Assembly: GCA_934467435.1 (NCBI GenBank)
Contig: CAKSLR010000019.1
Span: forward strand, 1 to 18,801
Length of the DNA stretch: 18,801 nt
From: an uncultured Eubacteriales bacterium
GTDB taxonomy: Bacteria; Bacillota; Clostridia; Oscillospirales; CAG-272
Reading direction: 5' to 3'
Below the pieces are notes generated by a model. That model had not been told where the DNA came from, did not search any database, and was given only the letters and a program-made list of their open reading frames with translations. Each line of letters opens with the position of its first letter. The stretch's first letter is position 1. This document shows positions 15,221 to 18,801 of the stretch, one piece after another. Both the position numbers and the translations under genes were made by a program.

Positions 15221-17440
15221 ATGATGGCACTCTTTTTTCGCCGCCCTCTTGCGCTCTTTTGCGTGGTCTTCACCCTCAGTCTGCTGTTTTTCCCGCATAC
15301 GGACAGTGCCGCAAAAATCGTGTTTGCGGTACTGTCTTTTCTTTTGTTTCTTTTGTTTTTGTTGTTGCGTTGCCGCCGGAAGATGCTATTGCTTGCCCTG
15401 ACCGTGGCGGCACTTTTCGCGCAACTGTTCGGGTATCTGGTGTTTGATCGGCGCCTTCTCCCCTACCGTACAGCAGCCGAAGCGGGCAGCGATGTTTCCC
15501 TCACCGCCACCGTGGAGGAAATCACCTATACCGCAGCCTACGGCAGCGCCTTTTACGCGAGGGTGGAAACTCTGTCCGGTATGCCGGCACGCGGTGTCAT
15601 TTACGTGGAAGCCGAAGAGGATCCCTGCGTGATCGTCGGCAGCCGCGTTTCCTTTTCCGCCGCCGTTGCCATCATCGACTTCCGCACAGAGGAAGGGGCT
15701 TACCTGGCGGCACGCGGCGCGCTGGCGCGGGCAACGGGAACAAAAGATGTGGAGGTCGGCGCCGCCGACCCCTCGCCGCGTTACCGCATCCGCCGCGCGT
15801 GTACCGGGCAACGCACCGTGCTTGCCCGCCGCTTGTGTACAGCAGTGCCGGGTGACACCGGGGAACTGATGGCAGCCATGCTGCTTGGTGAGCGTTCCCT
15901 GCTCTCGCCGGAAATCACCCGCAATTTCCGGCGGGTCGGACTCTCCCATATCCTGGCGCTGAGCGGGCTGCACCTGGGGGTGCTGCTTTCCGTGGTCCGG
16001 TGGATTTTCCGGCACCTGCGCCTGCCGCGGCGGGCGGAAGCCCCGCTCTCCCTCCTTCTGCTGCTCGGGTATCTCGCGCTGACCGGGTTCCCCGTTTCGG
16101 TGGTACGCGCCGGCATCATGACCGGGGCGGCGACCCTGGCATTTCCCCTGCGGCGGGAAGCGGACAGCATCACATCGCTTTCCCTTTCCGCCATGCTGAT
16201 CTGTCTTCTCCGCCCCACTGCAGTCTTTGATGTCGGCTTTTATCTGACATTTGCGGCAACCCTCGGGGTTCTGGTGCAGGGGGAGGGACAACGGTTCTTC
16301 GAAAAAGTGCCGCGGCTGTGCGCTTCCCTTCTTGTCACGCTGGCAGCCATTCTTTTTACACTGCCGCTTCTGGTTTGGTTCTTTGGAGAAGTTTCCCTTG
16401 TTGCGCCGCTGACCAACCTGTTGTTTGTGCCGCTCTTTTCGCTCTTTTTGCCGCTTTCGTTGCCGGCGGTTCTGTGTGGGGCGCCCTTTCTGCCGGCACC
16501 GCTCTATGCCGCGATGGGGGATGGGCTTCTCTTTCTTCTCTCACGCATTGCCACCCTGCGCGGGGTCACCGTTGCCCTGCACCATCCGCTTTCTCTCCCG
16601 CTGCTCGGCATCTGCGTTCTTTTGCTCTTGCTTCTGCTGTCTCTGCCGCGTGTCAGGTGGCGCACGGTGCTCTTTACCGTTCTCGGCTGCGGCACCGCCT
16701 TTTGCGTTTGCCTTGCTTTATCCGTACAGATGACGCTTTGCCAACAAGATGTTCTTTGCCAAAGCCAAAACGGAGAGGAACTTCTGCTTGCCGTTTCCGA
16801 CGGGCGCGGGTTGCTATGCGACCTATCTACCGGCGCCACCGCCGCCGGAAAAGATGGGCAGGATTTGCTGAAGGACGCCCATCTGACCGAACTGGACGGT
16901 TACCTTCTGACTCACTATCATATGCGCCACATCCGGCTGTTTCGGTATTACGCCCGGCGGGTGGTGGTGCGCAAAGTTTATCTGCCGGTGCCGGCAAACC
17001 GGGAGGAAGAGGAAATCCGCCTTGCCATCTGCCGCGAAGCGGAACGCTACGGGGTCGAGGCGGTTCCGTATCGCCCCTATGACCCGATTTCCGTCGGCAG
17101 GTTGACCCTGACGCCCTTGCCACGCGGCCATACCGGCTCCAGCCACCCCGCCATTGCCCTTTCGGTCAGCGGAGAAGGCGGCGTGTTCACTTACATCGGC
17201 AGTGGCTATGCGGTAAGCGACCGCCGCGCCGCCGGCGCCGATTGGGTTGCAAAAAGCAATCATCTGTTTTTCGGTGCGCACGGACCGAAAAGTAAAACTT
17301 TCCCCGACTACAACGTGTTCAGCCGGCATCTGCGGCGTGCCGTATATGCCACCACAGCCGAACCGCCAAAGAAACTGCGTGATTACCTGACCGACCGTCT
17401 GGAAAAGATCGGCGATTCCCCCATACGGTTTCCCTTATAA
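15221..17440 (+). CDS. comEC: ComEC/Rec2-type DNA uptake channel protein with degenerate C-terminal domain
   Basis: A 739-residue membrane protein of the ComEC family, which forms the channel carrying single-stranded DNA into the cell. Order: N-terminal membrane helices (about 1-70), an OB-fold-like DUF4131 region (about 80-190), the Competence domain with the hallmark LSHILALSGLHLGVLLS (about 240-256) and many helices (to about 505), then a metallo-beta-lactamase-like domain (about 515-710). In that domain the expected HxHxDH reads HYHMRH (His565, His567, Arg569, His570), so the Asp is lost. The later LTGD reads YIGSG and the HHG motif reads AHG. The proposed nuclease activity is therefore probably absent, while the channel part looks whole. 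Both ATGs (15221, 15224) follow GGAGGG (15211-15216); the second is better spaced. A bidirectional terminator follows the stop. No other competence gene is in view. Confidence 0.9.
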   Translation: MMALFFRRPLALFCVVFTLSLLFFPHTDSAAKIVFAVLSFLLFLLFLLLRCRRKMLLLALTVAALFAQLFGYLVFDRRLLPYRTAAEAGSDVSLTATVEEITYTAAYGSAFYARVETLSGMPARGVIYVEAEEDPCVIVGSRVSFSAAVAIIDFRTEEGAYLAARGALARATGTKDVEVGAADPSPRYRIRRACTGQRTVLARRLCTAVPGDTGELMAAMLLGERSLLSPEITRNFRRVGLSHILALSGLHLGVLLSVVRWIFRHLRLPRRAEAPLSLLLLLGYLALTGFPVSVVRAGIMTGAATLAFPLRREADSITSLSLSAMLICLLRPTAVFDVGFYLTFAATLGVLVQGEGQRFFEKVPRLCASLLVTLAAILFTLPLLVWFFGEVSLVAPLTNLLFVPLFSLFLPLSLPAVLCGAPFLPAPLYAAMGDGLLFLLSRIATLRGVTVALHHPLSLPLLGICVLLLLLLLSLPRVRWRTVLFTVLGCGTAFCVCLALSVQMTLCQQDVLCQSQNGEELLLAVSDGRGLLCDLSTGATAAGKDGQDLLKDAHLTELDGYLLTHYHMRHIRLFRYYARRVVVRKVYLPVPANREEEEIRLAICREAERYGVEAVPYRPYDPISVGRLTLTPLPRGHTGSSHPAIALSVSGEGGVFTYIGSGYAVSDRRAAGADWVAKSNHLFFGAHGPKSKTFPDYNVFSRHLRRAVYATTAEPPKKLRDYLTDRLEKIGDSPIRFPL

Positions 17441-17471
17441 AAAATCCCGCCCTCCCGGGCGGGATTTTTTT
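17441..17471. terminator. Bidirectional terminator between comEC and ychF
   Basis: The stem TCCCGCCC (17445-17452) / GGGCGGGA (17457-17464) has a TCCC loop, flanked by A and T runs, so it works on both strands. It touches both stop codons and serves the convergent genes comEC and ychF. Confidence 0.93.
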
Positions 17472-18565
17472 CAGACATTGAAACGGAAGACGACCACATC
17501 GCCGTCCTGCATCACATATTCTTTGCCCTCCGAACGGAGAAGCCCTTTCTCCTTGACTGCCGTCATGCTGCCCTCGCGCATCAGGTCATCAAAGGCAACT
17601 ACCTCCGCCCGGATAAAGCCGCGCTCAAAATCCGAGTGAATCTTGCCCGCCGCCTGCGGCGCGCGGGTGCCTTTGGTAATCGTCCAGGCGCGGACCTCTT
17701 TCGGCCCTGCCGTCAGAAAACTGATCAGCCCGAGCAGGGCGTACCCGGCGCGGATGAGTTTGTCAAGACCGCTTTCCTCAATGCCGAGATCGGCAAGAAA
17801 TTCCTTCTTCTCCTCCGCCTCCATATCCGAAAGTTCCGCTTCCACCTGCGCGCAGACGGCAATGATGCCGGCATGCTCTTCTTCCGCGTGGGCACAGAGT
17901 TTCCGGTATCCTTCGTTTTCCGAAAGTCCGCCGGCAATATCGTTTTCATCCACATTGGCAACGTAAATCACGGGTTTCAGAGTAAGCAGGCGGGCATCCT
18001 CCACCAGTGCCAGTTCATCGGCATCCAGATTCAGTGTGCGGGCGCAGGCACCATCCTCCAGCGTTTTCTGAATTTTTTCAAACACGGCGAGTTCGGGCGC
18101 GAGCGATTTATCGTTCTTCACCAGTTTCCGGATCCGGTCAAGCCGCCGCTCCACCACCTCAAGGTCGGCAAAAATCAACTCCAGGTTGATGGTCTCCACA
18201 TCCCGCAGCGGGTCCACTTTGCCGTCCACATGGATGATATCGTCATTTTCAAAGCAGCGCACCACGTGCAGAATGGCATCCACCTCACGGATGTTGGCAA
18301 GAAATTTATTGCCGAGCCCCTCCCCTTTGGAGGCACCCTTGACCAGCCCCGCAATATCGACAAACTCCATCACCGCGGGGGTATATTTTTCGGGATGATA
18401 CATCTCCGCGAGCCGATCCAACCGCCGATCCGGCACCGGAACTACCCCCACATTCGGGTCAATGGTGCAAAACGGGTAGTTTGCCGAGGCGGCACCCGCA
18501 TTGGTCAACGCGTTGAAAAGTGTACTCTTGCCGACGTTCGGCAGTCCGACAATTCCGAGTTTCAT
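17471..18565 (-). CDS. ychF: Redox-responsive ribosome-binding ATPase YchF
   Basis: A 364-residue P-loop protein of the Obg family that, unlike its relatives, prefers ATP; it binds the ribosome and affects stress and translation fidelity. Motifs: G1 GLPNVGKS (7-14), switch II DIAGLVKGAS (70-79), and NVDE (204-207) in place of the GTPase NKxD, which is the family's mark of ATP preference. A central coiled coil (about 125-170) and the C-terminal TGS domain (about 281-363, with TITKGT and KGLLRSEGKEYVMQDGDVV) complete it. The length matches the family. The ATG has GTGAGGA just upstream. It is a single-gene unit with its own promoter (18613-18641) and a shared terminator. Confidence 0.97.
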   Translation of the reverse strand: MKLGIVGLPNVGKSTLFNALTNAGAASANYPFCTIDPNVGVVPVPDRRLDRLAEMYHPEKYTPAVMEFVDIAGLVKGASKGEGLGNKFLANIREVDAILHVVRCFENDDIIHVDGKVDPLRDVETINLELIFADLEVVERRLDRIRKLVKNDKSLAPELAVFEKIQKTLEDGACARTLNLDADELALVEDARLLTLKPVIYVANVDENDIAGGLSENEGYRKLCAHAEEEHAGIIAVCAQVEAELSDMEAEEKKEFLADLGIEESGLDKLIRAGYALLGLISFLTAGPKEVRAWTITKGTRAPQAAGKIHSDFERGFIRAEVVAFDDLMREGSMTAVKEKGLLRSEGKEYVMQDGDVVVFRFNV

Positions 18566-18591
18566 AGTTTATCCTCACCTGTTCTTAACAT
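18562..18591 (-). CDS. Possible 9-codon upstream ORF overlapping the ychF start
   Basis: On the minus strand an ATG at 18589-18591 opens a frame reading MLRTGEDKL whose TGA overlaps the ychF ATG (ATGA). A GGGGAGG lies about 13 bases ahead but near the predicted mRNA 5' end, so its use as an SD is doubtful. The ychF SD lies inside this small ORF. It could couple translation or be chance. Confidence 0.2.
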   Translation of the reverse strand: MLRTGEDKL

Positions 18592-18612
18592 ACGATGCAA
18601 AACACCTCCCCT

Positions 18613-18641
18613 ATTATAGTACAAATCCCCCGAAATAGCAA
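18613..18641 (-). promoter_or_regulatory. Sigma-A promoter of ychF
   Basis: On the minus strand TTGCTA (18636-18641), a 17-base spacer and a perfect TATAAT (18613-18618). The predicted start is near 18606, giving a leader of about 40 bases. Confidence 0.85.
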
Positions 18642-18744
18642 GGGGAGAACCAGAAAACTGTGTTGGTTTTGTGATTTTTTTGTGATTTTCTCAGTTTCGG
18701 GGGTTCTGTTCACAATTTATCCAACATCTTCCTTGTAAAACGTG
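18642..18744. other. AT-rich divergent intergenic region with an 11-base-phased repeat
   Basis: No gene is seen. The 12-mer TTTTGTGATTTT occurs twice (18667-18678 and 18678-18689), one helical turn apart, and TCACAA (18710-18715) is an inverted copy of its core. It lies upstream of the ychF promoter and a possible plus-strand promoter. Confidence 0.45.
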
Positions 18745-18750
18745 TATAAT
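18745..18750 (+). promoter_or_regulatory. Possible -10 element of a gene leaving the window
   Basis: A perfect TATAAT is followed after 17 bases by a possible start codon at 18768. No convincing -35 hexamer is found at 16-18 bases upstream, so an activator or alternative contact would be needed. Confidence 0.4.
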
Positions 18751-18767
18751 AAGGGTAGCATAGGAAC

Positions 18768-18801
18768 ATGGTTAAAACAATGCGATTTTATAGATATAAG
18801 G
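18768..18801 (+). CDS. Possible first codons of a gene running off the window
   Basis: An ATG at 18768, preceded by AGGA, opens a frame reading MVKTMRFYRYK that is still open at the window edge; a second ATG lies at 18780. The upstream TATAAT supports a transcript here. Too short to identify. Confidence 0.3.
   Translation, partial: MVKTMRFYRYK

Noticed and set aside
18681..18714. TGTGA and TCACA as a CRP-type operator
   Set aside because: The half-sites are 24 bases apart rather than 6, so they do not form a standard CRP site.
18717..18725. A DnaA-box-like TTATCCAAC
   Set aside because: It differs from TTATCCACA at the last two positions and stands alone, so there is no origin-like cluster.

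Overview
The window looks like chromosome from a fairly GC-rich Firmicute of the class Clostridia. The evidence is the block yybS-gdpP-rplI-dnaB, a classic Firmicutes arrangement, followed here by tilS and ftsH. Vegetative sigma-A type promoters with 17-base spacers, strong purine-rich Shine-Dalgarno (SD) sites, and a sodium-pump oxaloacetate decarboxylase split into separate chains agree with this. I cannot place it below class. I see no tRNA, rRNA, CRISPR, insertion sequence, prophage or integrase, and base composition is even throughout. This is a housekeeping region.

Layout. (1) Bases 2-1824, plus strand: the end of the membrane beta subunit and the whole carboxyltransferase subunit of a biotin-dependent oxaloacetate decarboxylase, closed by a strong terminator. 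(2) 1998-10495, minus strand: one long operon, yybS-gdpP-rplI-dnaB-tilS-ftsH, driven by a near-consensus promoter at 10533-10561 and ended by a terminator at 1944-1987. It joins a membrane protein of unknown role, cyclic-di-AMP breakdown, a ribosomal protein, the replicative helicase, tRNA-Ile2 modification and membrane proteolysis. (3) 10675-17440, plus strand: recG and rarA (replication-fork repair and restart), then a lipid kinase with its own promoter, then comEC (DNA uptake channel), ended by a bidirectional terminator. (4) 17471-18565, minus strand: ychF with its own promoter. (5) 18566-18801: a divergent intergenic region that may carry the first codons of a plus-strand gene leaving the window.

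I found no new multi-gene system. The items most worth checking are small. recG appears to have no ATG, GTG or TTG start, and an ACG sits at ideal distance from a strong SD. The C-terminal metallo-beta-lactamase-like domain of ComEC has lost its metal-binding residues. In front of oadA a perfect hairpin separates a strong SD from an ATG that is otherwise too far away. ftsH and ychF have structured or uORF-containing leaders.
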